From the NCBI GenBank assembly GCA_963678305.2, contig CAXXVV010000003.1, positions 496,001 through 560,000 on the forward strand: a stretch of DNA of 64,000 bases. Reading direction: 5' to 3'. Under the pieces are notes generated by a model. The model was not told the origin of the DNA. It did no database searches and worked only from the letters and a program-made list of their open reading frames with translations. A program made the translations under genes and the position numbers. This document shows positions 25,399-33,949 of this stretch, piece after piece. The stretch's first letter is position 1, and each line of letters starts with the position of its first letter. This DNA comes from G963676655 sp963678305 (lineage in GTDB: Bacteria > Verrucomicrobiota > Lentisphaeria > Victivallales > Victivallaceae).

Positions 25399-26144
25399 TT
25401 TTCCGCTCCCTGCTTCGGGGCGACCCAGAACATATACAAATCCTGTACTTCGCCTGTTTTCATTTTTCCCGTAACGCAGGCCCGCAAAACCTGATCAACC
25501 GCCTGAAGATCAAGATCTTTTCTTCCGCAGGACTTTTTCAGGACTACCCGGGGAAACAATTTATCCCCGCCAACAATCACCTGTAAGGCGGTGGGGCCGC
25601 TGACGTCTTGCAATTTCAAGTTTTTGAATTCCGGAATTAACATAATTTTTCTGCCCTCATCAAGAACAACTGGATATTTTGAGGGAGCGGAGGGAGCCGG
25701 GGAAATTTTTTCCGGCCTTGGCGGAGTAGGAATATAACCGGCAAAAGAAGTCGAAGCGACAGGCGGCAACGTGGAATTTGCCAATTTATATTCGGGCCGC
25801 GATAATTTATCTGGAAAATCAATCGTTTGTCCATCTTTGGCTCCGGAATCAAACTTGCTTTGATGGGGAGTCGCACTGAACCCGTACTTGCTGTTCGGCT
25901 TTATAAACAACGCAGGGTCCTGATATTTCAACCAGTTATTAAACTGGGATACAGACTTTTGCGGACTGTCCAAAGAAACCATATAGTTGAACATGGGTTT
26001 AGCTTTCGGCATAGCCCGGGGCGGAGTCTTATAATAAAACCCCAGGGCAAGGACCAGATGAAAAATCAGCGCCAGCACCGCAGCCTGGATGATGATAATC
26101 CTCCTGGCGCGCCGGTCTCTGGATTGTGCCGGAGATTTACTCAT
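25395..26144 (-). CDS. TonB-like energy transducer
   Basis: A 249-residue protein with a cytoplasmic basic start, one membrane helix (IIIIQAAVLALIFHLVLALG), a Pro/Ser/Lys-rich middle (IPTPPRPEKISPAPSAPSK) and a small folded C-terminal domain of about 80 residues. This is the architecture of TonB or TolA. The classical TonB C-terminal motif is not obvious, so the call rests on layout and on coupling to ExbB and ExbD. It would span the periplasm and use proton-motive force to act on an outer-membrane receptor; no such receptor is encoded in the window. Confidence 0.65.
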   Translation of the reverse strand: MSKSPAQSRDRRARRIIIIQAAVLALIFHLVLALGFYYKTPPRAMPKAKPMFNYMVSLDSPQKSVSQFNNWLKYQDPALFIKPNSKYGFSATPHQSKFDSGAKDGQTIDFPDKLSRPEYKLANSTLPPVASTSFAGYIPTPPRPEKISPAPSAPSKYPVVLDEGRKIMLIPEFKNLKLQDVSGPTALQVIVGGDKLFPRVVLKKSCGRKDLDLQAVDQVLRACVTGKMKTGEVQDLYMFWVAPKQGAEK

Positions 26145-26595
26145 TTTGCCTTAAATCCGCATCTGCTTCACGTTTCGGGGGGGCTGTCGCCAAAAAGACC
26201 GACAACTGGGCTTTTTCAGCCAAAGACATTAGTTCCGCCACCTCTTTGAAAGGACATCTTTTATCGGCCCGAATGATAATTGTCCCGGAGTTGGAATAGG
26301 TACTTACTTTTGCCAGTTCCTGCTTCAATTCATCCATTGAAACCAGTTTGTCCTTAAAAAACACCTCGGGTTTACCGGACTGCATGGAAACAGTAATAAC
26401 AAATTTCTCTATCCCAAGCGTCATTCTCGTCCCGACTTGAGGAGGTTCCACCTTAAAGCCCGACACTTCAACATAAGAACTGCTGAGCATAAAGAAGATC
26501 AGCAGTAGAAACATCACATCGACCAGCGGAGTCAGGTCGGGTCGGCCGTGAAACGGCTTCATGCGATGATCTCTTTTAAAAAAAGACTTAATCAT
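26137..26595 (-). CDS. exbD: ExbD/TolR-family protein
   Basis: A 152-residue protein with a short cytoplasmic start (FHGRPDLTPLVDVMF), whose Asp in the membrane helix (PLVDVMFLLLIFFML) is the conserved proton-path residue of ExbD/TolR, and a periplasmic domain with the pattern GTIIIRADKRCPFKEVAELM. It forms the proton channel with the ExbB protein. It overlaps both neighbours by 8 bases. Confidence 0.92.
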   Translation of the reverse strand: MIKSFFKRDHRMKPFHGRPDLTPLVDVMFLLLIFFMLSSSYVEVSGFKVEPPQVGTRMTLGIEKFVITVSMQSGKPEVFFKDKLVSMDELKQELAKVSTYSNSGTIIIRADKRCPFKEVAELMSLAEKAQLSVFLATAPPKREADADLRQNE

Positions 26596-27238
26596 TACTC
26601 GCTCCGGTGTGGTTGTGGGACGAATTTTTGTGATGTTTGAAAAAATATACTATCTCGGAAGATGATTTTTCGATTTCCAGGATCATTGAGTTAACTCTGG
26701 CCGCCAGATAGTTATAGGCAATATAACACGGAATCGCCACACACAGTCCGGCGGCAGTCGTAACCAGCGCCATACTGATTGAACCGGCCAGGTCCGCGGC
26801 AGATAAATACTCGCGTACGGAATAGATGGTCTGGAAAGCGCGCATCATCCCGAGCACGGTCCCGAGCAGACCGAGCAGTGGCGCGATATAGCCGACAGTC
26901 CCGAGAATATCAAGATGTCTTTCCAACGCGGGAATCTGGACGAGTTTCTCATCCTCGATCGCCTGCTCAATATCCTCTTCTCCACGTTCATAAGCAAGAA
27001 TGGCTTCTTTCAAAACCCTGGCGACCGGGCCCGGGGTGTTTTCGCATAAAGTAACCGCTTCCATCATGCCGTCGCGTTTTAAAACGTTAATCAGCCCCTT
27101 GACCAGTTCCCTGATATTGATTTGCTCACGATGGAACTGAAACCATTTCTCACAAAAAACAAAGACTGCGACCAGGCTGCAAATTAAAATCACAATCATT
27201 ACCGGTCCGCCGTCGCGCAGCATTTTAATATAAAACAT
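26588..27238 (-). CDS. exbB: ExbB/TolQ/MotA-family proton channel protein
   Basis: A 216-residue protein with three membrane helices: MIVILICSLVAVFVFCEKWF, then TVGYIAPLLGLLGTVLGMMR, then SMALVTTAAGLCVAIPCYIA. The G-L-L-G-T-V-x-G-M segment and the T-T-A-A-G motif are the family signatures. It has an AAGGAGAT site and starts the tightly overlapping exbB-exbD-tonB-like cluster. The TPR gene lies 72 bases upstream on the same strand and may be co-transcribed. Confidence 0.93.
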   Translation of the reverse strand: MFYIKMLRDGGPVMIVILICSLVAVFVFCEKWFQFHREQINIRELVKGLINVLKRDGMMEAVTLCENTPGPVARVLKEAILAYERGEEDIEQAIEDEKLVQIPALERHLDILGTVGYIAPLLGLLGTVLGMMRAFQTIYSVREYLSAADLAGSISMALVTTAAGLCVAIPCYIAYNYLAARVNSMILEIEKSSSEIVYFFKHHKNSSHNHTGASND

Positions 27239-27310
27239 TTTTCAATATCTCCTTCAAGATTATTCTTATCTATTATTATACCCCGAATAGACAGGGAATA
27301 TTACACTGGT

Positions 27311-29941
27311 TCATTCCCTACGGGCTTTTCTCTTCAACTCGATGATCAGAGCATCAAAATCCTCTCCGGTATCAAGGCGCAGCTTGCGAAGCAGTTGATA
27401 AATACCGATTGCGCTCTGAATATCTTTTTCCGCAATCTTTTTTCGCCCTTTATGCTCGGAATAAATTCTCGCTGCGGCGTAGGCGGCTTTGACTATCCAA
27501 ATCTTTTCCGCATCTTTGACGGCGCCGACATCCGGGACCCCGGCAAAAACCGCGCTATTATAATAGTCCAGGGTTTGGCGGCGCTGGGCTTTGACTTTTT
27601 CATCATTTTCATCGGTTGCCCGGATCTGCTGATATTCAATTTCATAACAGCGTCCAAGTTTGTAATCGGTCTGGACCCGGATCAGTGAAGGAATATTTTT
27701 TATTTTAAGAATTTCCAGATATTCCAGTTCTGCGGCTTTGAGATATTGCTTGCTGAAAGTTTTGTTGTATAAAGCGAAGAGGCTGTCTCCGGCCCGGCCG
27801 TGAGCGGCCGCGGCAAGCAGGCTGCCGGGACGCAGAGGCGGAACGGCTTGAAAATACTCCCGGGCCTTTTCATAGTCTCCCGCTTTTGAAGCCAAATCCC
27901 CGGCCAGAAACAACATTTCCGACAATCCGGTAAAATCAGGATAAGATTTCTGGGTAAGATCTAAAAGTTTCAAGGCGTTAATAGTATTTCCCAACTTGGC
28001 CTGCGCCGACATTTGAGCAGAAAGGATACGCGGCATTATATTCTTGTTTTTCTTGAACACTTCCTCCATGTCAGCAAGAACATTGAGCGCGGCGTCATAG
28101 CGGCCGGCGGTAAATAATTCATCCGCCTGTCTGAACATAGCCGCGGCGGTAAATTCCGACTCTGGATACTGTTTACGCAAGACGGCCAATTTTTTTGCGG
28201 CGGCATCATTATTCTTGCGGAAAACATCCGCGTATATTCCTTTGTAGAGCGCATTCGGGGCAAATTTGCTTTTAGCAAAAGCCCCGGTCGCAAATTCTTC
28301 AAAACATTTGGCAGCTAAAGCGTAATCTCCGGAAGCAAAAGCCAGCCGGCCGGCTTTGAACATCGCGTCATCGGCTAATTTGTGGGTCGGGTATTTTTTT
28401 GCCATTTCGGCAAATACCCCGATCGCCTCTTTATCCCGGTCAAGTCGATCCAGGGCTGCTGCGTCCATATACAGGATTCCCGGAATCAGTTCCGCCGGTA
28501 ATTTCGGCATAACCAGCAATTTTTTTACTTCAGCCAGCACCATGACCGGCTCCCCGGCCATTTCCAAAGCTCTGGCGGCTTCGTATCTGGCTCGGGCCTC
28601 CCAATCAGAATTTTTATTAGCAAGCTCCAGAAAAACATCCGCGGCACCACGGTACAATTGACGTTTAAGCCGCATTTCGCCCATCAAAAACAAGCCCTGC
28701 CCGGTAATTGTCGCTGAACATTTCAGGTTATCAACAAAACGGCAAAATTTTTCCGCCTCATTCCATTTTTTCTGTGATGCGCTGAATTCCGCAGCTGCAA
28801 TTGCGGCAGCAGCCTGTTCTTCGGGTTTAATTTTTGAATCCAAAGTTAATTCGGTACAAATCTTAATAGCCTTATCCATTTCCCCGCTGCCGGCCAGTAA
28901 ATCAGCTGCTTTAAGGCGCATGGTAGAAGCATTTTCCGCCGTCGGAAACAAGTCACTGTAGTCAAGGGCCGTCTTCGCGGCGGCTTTTTTGTCTCCAGCC
29001 GACTCATAAAGCGAGGTCAAGCGTAACAAGGAATCACGTCTGGCAGCTGAAGACGGAGCATACTTAACCGCGCGTTCCATGAAAAAGATGGCATCTTTAA
29101 GTTTCTGAGCGGCAATGAAATTTTTAGCAGCAATCATATCCAGGTTGAATAAGCCGGCGTCAGGAGTATCCGGGAATTTGGCGGCGGTATAAGCTTTTTT
29201 AAACTCAGAAAGTTTTTTCTCCTCCAAATAAAGGAGCAACCGCATTTTCTGAATCTCCAGATAATCACTATCTTTACGGTACTTACCGGAATCATCCAGC
29301 AGTTTTGCGGCAAGCTTGTAGTCACGACTGCGAATCGCGTTATTCAACTCCTGCAGGTACGCCTTTTTCTCCCATGCGGTTCCAGCGGCAATTCGACGCA
29401 ACAATCCAAATACTTCTGAAGCGGCGGCCCATTTTTTTTGTTCGGCTAAAGCAAATCCCTGACATGAAAGCATCTGAAAATAGAGATCTCCAATAACCGG
29501 CTGTCCCGGCGCAAGCGCTTTTTGCAAGGTTGTTTCCGCCTTTTCCGGCTGCTTTTTCAGTAAAAAGATTTCCGCCTGATACAAAGACCGGCGCAAGCGG
29601 TCCGAATCGGGAAATTGCTTGTCAAGGCTGTCAAGTTCCTTCTGTGCGGCATCAGCACGAGCCTGTCTGATATACGTTGAAATCAAGCATTCACATGCAT
29701 CTTTGAGCGCCTGCTTATCATTTGCTGCTTCGACTTTATAGCGTTGGAAAAAGTTTTCAGCCCGGTCGTAAAGCTTATGCCGGAAAGCCCTTTCTCCAAG
29801 AACCCTGACCGTATACGGGTTATCTCCGGAAGGACTTTGAGTCAACAGTGTTTCGGCGGCATACATCGTACCACCGCACACTGTCAGGGCAAACACAAGC
29901 AGGATTTTGCACGTAATAAGCATTGTTGCATAAATATTCAT
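27311..29941 (-). CDS. exported tetratricopeptide-repeat protein
   Basis: An 876-residue protein with a signal peptide (ITCKILLVFALTVCGGTMYA) and then almost entirely helical repeats of TPR type, for example ALGERAF-like units, KYPTHKLADDAMFKAGRLAF, DYEKAREYFQAVPPLRPGSL and repeated A-x-x-x-A-G-D patterns. The start may be M1 or M7. Large periplasmic TPR proteins next to ExbB/ExbD are common in the PVC and Bacteroidetes groups and are thought to work with TonB-like systems. The exact partner is unknown. Confidence 0.85.
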   Translation of the reverse strand: MNIYATMLITCKILLVFALTVCGGTMYAAETLLTQSPSGDNPYTVRVLGERAFRHKLYDRAENFFQRYKVEAANDKQALKDACECLISTYIRQARADAAQKELDSLDKQFPDSDRLRRSLYQAEIFLLKKQPEKAETTLQKALAPGQPVIGDLYFQMLSCQGFALAEQKKWAAASEVFGLLRRIAAGTAWEKKAYLQELNNAIRSRDYKLAAKLLDDSGKYRKDSDYLEIQKMRLLLYLEEKKLSEFKKAYTAAKFPDTPDAGLFNLDMIAAKNFIAAQKLKDAIFFMERAVKYAPSSAARRDSLLRLTSLYESAGDKKAAAKTALDYSDLFPTAENASTMRLKAADLLAGSGEMDKAIKICTELTLDSKIKPEEQAAAAIAAAEFSASQKKWNEAEKFCRFVDNLKCSATITGQGLFLMGEMRLKRQLYRGAADVFLELANKNSDWEARARYEAARALEMAGEPVMVLAEVKKLLVMPKLPAELIPGILYMDAAALDRLDRDKEAIGVFAEMAKKYPTHKLADDAMFKAGRLAFASGDYALAAKCFEEFATGAFAKSKFAPNALYKGIYADVFRKNNDAAAKKLAVLRKQYPESEFTAAAMFRQADELFTAGRYDAALNVLADMEEVFKKNKNIMPRILSAQMSAQAKLGNTINALKLLDLTQKSYPDFTGLSEMLFLAGDLASKAGDYEKAREYFQAVPPLRPGSLLAAAAHGRAGDSLFALYNKTFSKQYLKAAELEYLEILKIKNIPSLIRVQTDYKLGRCYEIEYQQIRATDENDEKVKAQRRQTLDYYNSAVFAGVPDVGAVKDAEKIWIVKAAYAAARIYSEHKGRKKIAEKDIQSAIGIYQLLRKLRLDTGEDFDALIIELKRKARRE

Positions 29942-29974
29942 ATTAATAGATCGCAGTTGTTAAAACTGGATAAC

Positions 29975-29994
29975 GATATGCACAACCGCATATC
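29975..29994 (-). other. hairpin downstream of recA
   Basis: GATATGC and GCATATC form a perfect 7-bp stem with a 6-base loop, 17 bases after the recA stop in transcription order. The following T tract is short, so it may be a weak terminator or processing site. Confidence 0.4.
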
Positions 29995-30010
29995 CACAAT
30001 GCCCTTGTTT

Positions 30011-31099
30011 TTATTTTTTGCTGGTTTCTTCCTCAGCCGGCGTTTCGCCCGCTTCCTTTTCAGCCTCTTCTTTCGGAGGGTTGATCTTTTCGACAATCTG
30101 GGTCAAAATACGCTGCTGGAGATCTGTATCCGCTTTTATGAGATCTTTGGTCTGCTCACGTCCCTGAGCCAACTGCTCTCCGTCAAAGGCAAACCAGGAA
30201 CCACGTTTATCAATAACCCCCAGATCAGTAGCCACGTCAAGAATAGAACCGGAACGGGAAATTCCTTCATTATAGTTGATATCAAATTCGGCGATCCGGA
30301 ATGGCGGCGCCATTTTGTTTTTCAGGACTTTTACCCGGGTGCGGTTGCCGGTAATTTCCCCGGAGGCATCCTTGATGACGCCGACTTTACGGATATCCAT
30401 GCGGATGGAGCTGTAAAATTTAAGCGCATTACCGCCAGTGGTGGTTTCCGGGTTACCGAACATTACGCCGATCTTCTCACGAATCTGGTTGGTAAAGATA
30501 ACGCAAGTACGGCTGCGGCTGGCGGCTCCGGTCAGCTTACGCAAAGCCTGAGACATCAAACGGGCCTGCAAGCCAACATGGGAATCGCCCATCTGCCCTT
30601 CAAGTTCAGCCCGCGGCACCAACGCGGCAACCGAGTCAACAACCAATACGTCGATTGAATTACTATGCACCAGCATATCGGTTATGTTCAGCGCATCTTC
30701 ACCGCAATCCGGTTGCGAGATCAGCAGATCTTTTGTGTTAACACCAATTTTTTCAGCATAAACCGGATCGATTGCGTGTTCCGCATCGATAATCGCACAG
30801 GTTCCGCCGGCCCGTTGGGCATTGGCAATAACGTGCAGGCACAAAGTCGTTTTACCAGATGATTCCGGACCGAATATCTCGACGATACGGCCACGTGGCA
30901 ACCCACGAATACCAAGCGCCAGGTCCAGAGACAGCGCTCCGGTACTGATAACCGGCACGTCTGATTTGCACGCATCGTCACCAAGGCGCATGATCGAGCC
31001 TTTTCCAAAGCTTTTTTCAATTTGATTAAGTACAACATCAAGGCTCGCGTCCTTGGGAATGGAATTCTGGTTTTTAGAAGCACTCTTAAAAGCAGCCAT
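30011..31099 (-). CDS. recA: recombinase A
   Basis: A 362-residue RecA with Walker A GPESSGKTT (about residues 68-76), Walker B IDVLVVDSVAAL, the L1/L2 DNA-binding loops (GLQARLMSQALRKLTG and IFTNQIREKIGVMFGNPETT) and an acidic, Glu-rich tail after residue 330. It catalyses strand exchange and triggers LexA cleavage in SOS. A GGAG site precedes the ATG. No LexA-type box was recognised upstream, and no recX follows. Confidence 0.98.
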   Translation of the reverse strand: MAAFKSASKNQNSIPKDASLDVVLNQIEKSFGKGSIMRLGDDACKSDVPVISTGALSLDLALGIRGLPRGRIVEIFGPESSGKTTLCLHVIANAQRAGGTCAIIDAEHAIDPVYAEKIGVNTKDLLISQPDCGEDALNITDMLVHSNSIDVLVVDSVAALVPRAELEGQMGDSHVGLQARLMSQALRKLTGAASRSRTCVIFTNQIREKIGVMFGNPETTTGGNALKFYSSIRMDIRKVGVIKDASGEITGNRTRVKVLKNKMAPPFRIAEFDINYNEGISRSGSILDVATDLGVIDKRGSWFAFDGEQLAQGREQTKDLIKADTDLQQRILTQIVEKINPPKEEAEKEAGETPAEEETSKK

Positions 31100-31137
31100 A
31101 ACAGGTTTCTCCTATTTTAATAATATCAGATCATTAG

Positions 31138-31170
31138 TCAAAAACTGAGCAGGGCGATAAATCCGCCCTG
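31138..31170 (-). terminator. terminator of gyrB
   Basis: On the minus strand CAGGGCG, a 7-base loop and CGCCCTG, followed a few bases later by TTTTT. It lies 18 bases after the gyrB stop and before recA. Confidence 0.75.
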
Positions 31171-31187
31171 ACAACTCAAAAATTTTT

Positions 31188-33701
31188 TTAAATATCCAGG
31201 TCTTTCACACTGGCGGCATATTTTTCAATATAGTTGCGGCGCGGCTCGACAATATCTCCCATAAGCAGAGTGAACATTTTTTCCGCGACAACCGCGTCTT
31301 CCATTGTTACCTTGATCATTTTGCGGGAACTCGGGTCCATCGTGGTTTCCCAGAGCTGCTCGGCGTTCATTTCACCAAGACCTTTGTAGCGCTGAATGTA
31401 AAGTCCCTGACGACCATTATCCTTAACAGCTTCAAAAAGGTCCTGCAGAGATTTCAATTCAATTTCCTTGGAAGTCTGTTTAACGGTAAAGATAGTGTTC
31501 TGCCCTGAAAAGATATTGTTGACATCGACATTAAGCTCTTGCAATTTAACATTTATCGCCGCGCAATTTTTTGCTTCCATAACATTGACAACTTCAATAT
31601 TCTGGTTCATTGCGGGTTCTTCATCGAAAGAATCAGGTTCACCAAGGGCGTCAGATTTCATTTTGGCCAACTCCTCTTCAGTCGGAGCCAGCCGCGCTTC
31701 GGCGGCTTCAATAACTTCAGCTTCCTCCTGGTCGCTATAGACATAATGTTCCGTTACGATACCATCACGTTCGCGCACAAGAACCTTGGCAATCGGAAAT
31801 TTTCCTTCCGCATTTGCTTTGCTGAAATAATCTTCAGGTTCAATTCCGACACGATGAAGTCCTTCGCAGGAATGCAGCACATCAATAAAAGCGTTGGTCA
31901 TTGCATTTATCTGTTCTGCCGTAAGCTGTTTGTTAGAATTGTCGACTATCTCAATATCGTCGGAACCAAGCTCGATCAGGTAATTATCCAGTTCCTCTTC
32001 TGTTTCGATATACCGGCCTTTTTTACGACGACGCACCTGGAACAGAGGCGGTTTGGCAATATAGACATAGCCCGCTTCAATCAACGGAGTCATCTGACGA
32101 TAGAAGAAAGTCAACAGCAGAGTTCTGATATGCGAACCGTCAACGTCCGCGTCAGTCATGATTACAATACGGTGATAACGTGATTTCAGAACATCGAAAT
32201 CATCATTTCCGATACCGCAGCCGATAGCGGCTACAAGTGACTGGATTTCTTTATTTTGAAGAACCTTGTCCAAGCGGGCCTTCTCAACGTTAAGCAATTT
32301 ACCGCGTATCGGCAGAATCGCCTGGAAAGAACTGTCCCGTCCCTGCTTGGCGGAACCGCCGGCGGAGTCACCTTCCACTATATATAATTCACATGTTTCG
32401 GGATCACGGTTCGAGCAGTCAGCCAGCTTTCCGGGCAGGGAAAAACCGTCGAGAGCGCCTTTGCGCTGGACCAAATCACGAGCTTTACGCGCGGCTTCGC
32501 GAGCACGGGCCGCGGTCATTGATTTGGCGATAACCTCTTTTGCCGTAGCTGGATTTTCTTCAAAGAAGGTGCAGAGGCCTTCATAAACGATTGAGTCGAC
32601 AATCCCTCTTACTTCTCCATTACCAAGTTTTGTCTTGGTCTGACCTTCAAACTGCGGATCGCGTATTTTTACACTGATGACGGCGGCAAGACCTTCACGA
32701 ACATCGTTTCCGGTCATGCCTTTCTCATTTTTCAGCATTTTGTTATTTTTGGCGTAGGTGTTAATGGAACGCGTCAGCGCCCCCTGGAACCCGGACAGGT
32801 GAGTTCCGCCTTCAAAGGTATTAATGTTGTTGGCATAACTGAAAATATTTTCCGCAAATCCGTCATTATACTGCATGGCGACTTCAACTTCAATATCTTC
32901 TTTTTCACGATGGAAATAGATCACTTCGGAATGGAGCGCCTGTTTGTTCTCGTTGAGCATTTCAACAAATTCACAGATCCCGCCTTCGTAATAAAAGACC
33001 TCCTGCCGACCCTTATCTTTTTCCAGCCCGTCTTCCTGGGGCCTTTCATCAGTAAGCGTTATGGTAATTCCACGATTGAGGAACGCCAGTTCACGAAGCC
33101 GTTTGGCCAGAATGTCCCAAACATAAATCGTATCAGGAAAAATCTGAGCGTCAGGTTTAAAAGTGATGTGGGTTCCGGTCTTATCGGTAGCCCGGGTTTT
33201 GGTCAATTCACTTGAAGTTGCTCCGCGTTCAAACGCTATATGATGAACATGGCCGTCCCGATGAACTTCAACTTCCAGCCATTCACTCAAAGCGTTTACA
33301 CAGGAAACACCGACCCCATGAAGTCCTCCGGACACTTTATATGCGTCATGATCAAATTTACCCCCGGCATGAAGTACGGTCATAACTACTTCAACCGCCG
33401 GCTTACCTTCGCCTTCATGCATATCGATCGGAACACCGCGACCATCGTCAGCGACAGAAATACTGTTATCATGATGGATGGTTACGGCAACTTCTGTCGC
33501 ATATCCGGCCAATGCTTCGTCAATACTGTTGTCAACCACTTCATAAACCAGATGGTGCAGACCGCGCTGCCCGGTATCGCCAATATACATACTCGGCCGC
33601 AGCCGAACCGCTTCCAACCCCTCCAAAACAGTAATTTGCCCTGCTCCGTATTCTTGACTTTTCCCATTGTTGGTATTTTCAACATTTTCGACTTCAGACA
33701 T
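31188..33701 (-). CDS. gyrB: DNA gyrase subunit B
   Basis: An 837-residue subunit. The GHKL ATPase domain has EVVDNSIDEALAG (Mg/ATP Asn), DDGRGVP and GGLHGVG; the transducer domain follows; the TOPRIM domain has EGDSAGGSAKQGRD and DADVDGSHI; the C-terminus ends near EPRRNYIEKYA. An insert of about 165 residues in the C-terminal domain (IETEEELDNYLIELG and following) makes it longer than the short 640-residue form, as in E. coli GyrB. It introduces negative supercoils with GyrA, which is not in the window. AGGAG precedes the ATG. Confidence 0.97.
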   Translation of the reverse strand: MSEVENVENTNNGKSQEYGAGQITVLEGLEAVRLRPSMYIGDTGQRGLHHLVYEVVDNSIDEALAGYATEVAVTIHHDNSISVADDGRGVPIDMHEGEGKPAVEVVMTVLHAGGKFDHDAYKVSGGLHGVGVSCVNALSEWLEVEVHRDGHVHHIAFERGATSSELTKTRATDKTGTHITFKPDAQIFPDTIYVWDILAKRLRELAFLNRGITITLTDERPQEDGLEKDKGRQEVFYYEGGICEFVEMLNENKQALHSEVIYFHREKEDIEVEVAMQYNDGFAENIFSYANNINTFEGGTHLSGFQGALTRSINTYAKNNKMLKNEKGMTGNDVREGLAAVISVKIRDPQFEGQTKTKLGNGEVRGIVDSIVYEGLCTFFEENPATAKEVIAKSMTAARAREAARKARDLVQRKGALDGFSLPGKLADCSNRDPETCELYIVEGDSAGGSAKQGRDSSFQAILPIRGKLLNVEKARLDKVLQNKEIQSLVAAIGCGIGNDDFDVLKSRYHRIVIMTDADVDGSHIRTLLLTFFYRQMTPLIEAGYVYIAKPPLFQVRRRKKGRYIETEEELDNYLIELGSDDIEIVDNSNKQLTAEQINAMTNAFIDVLHSCEGLHRVGIEPEDYFSKANAEGKFPIAKVLVRERDGIVTEHYVYSDQEEAEVIEAAEARLAPTEEELAKMKSDALGEPDSFDEEPAMNQNIEVVNVMEAKNCAAINVKLQELNVDVNNIFSGQNTIFTVKQTSKEIELKSLQDLFEAVKDNGRQGLYIQRYKGLGEMNAEQLWETTMDPSSRKMIKVTMEDAVVAEKMFTLLMGDIVEPRRNYIEKYAASVKDLDI

Positions 33702-33949
33702 AGGCTGTTTTACTCCTGCAGGTTATATTAATATACTATTATTGCATACTGTTACTTACTCTTATAAATACATTAGATTAAACTTAACACAAAATAGTTA
33801 TTTTTCCAGTAGAAAACCGAGTTTTTTGACGGTTTCTCAGGAGATATTTCCCCCCCCGGTTGAAAAACCCTTTTTTTTTATTCAAAAGAGTATAAAAAAC
33901 TCCTCTTTCATTAACCGCAAATAAGGAAATCAGTATTTGGCCTGCAGGA

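Noticed and set aside
33702..33949. C-run and T-run near 33850-33885 as a terminator
   Set aside because: The only possible stem is GGTT/AACC (4 bp) on the plus strand, where no gene lies upstream.
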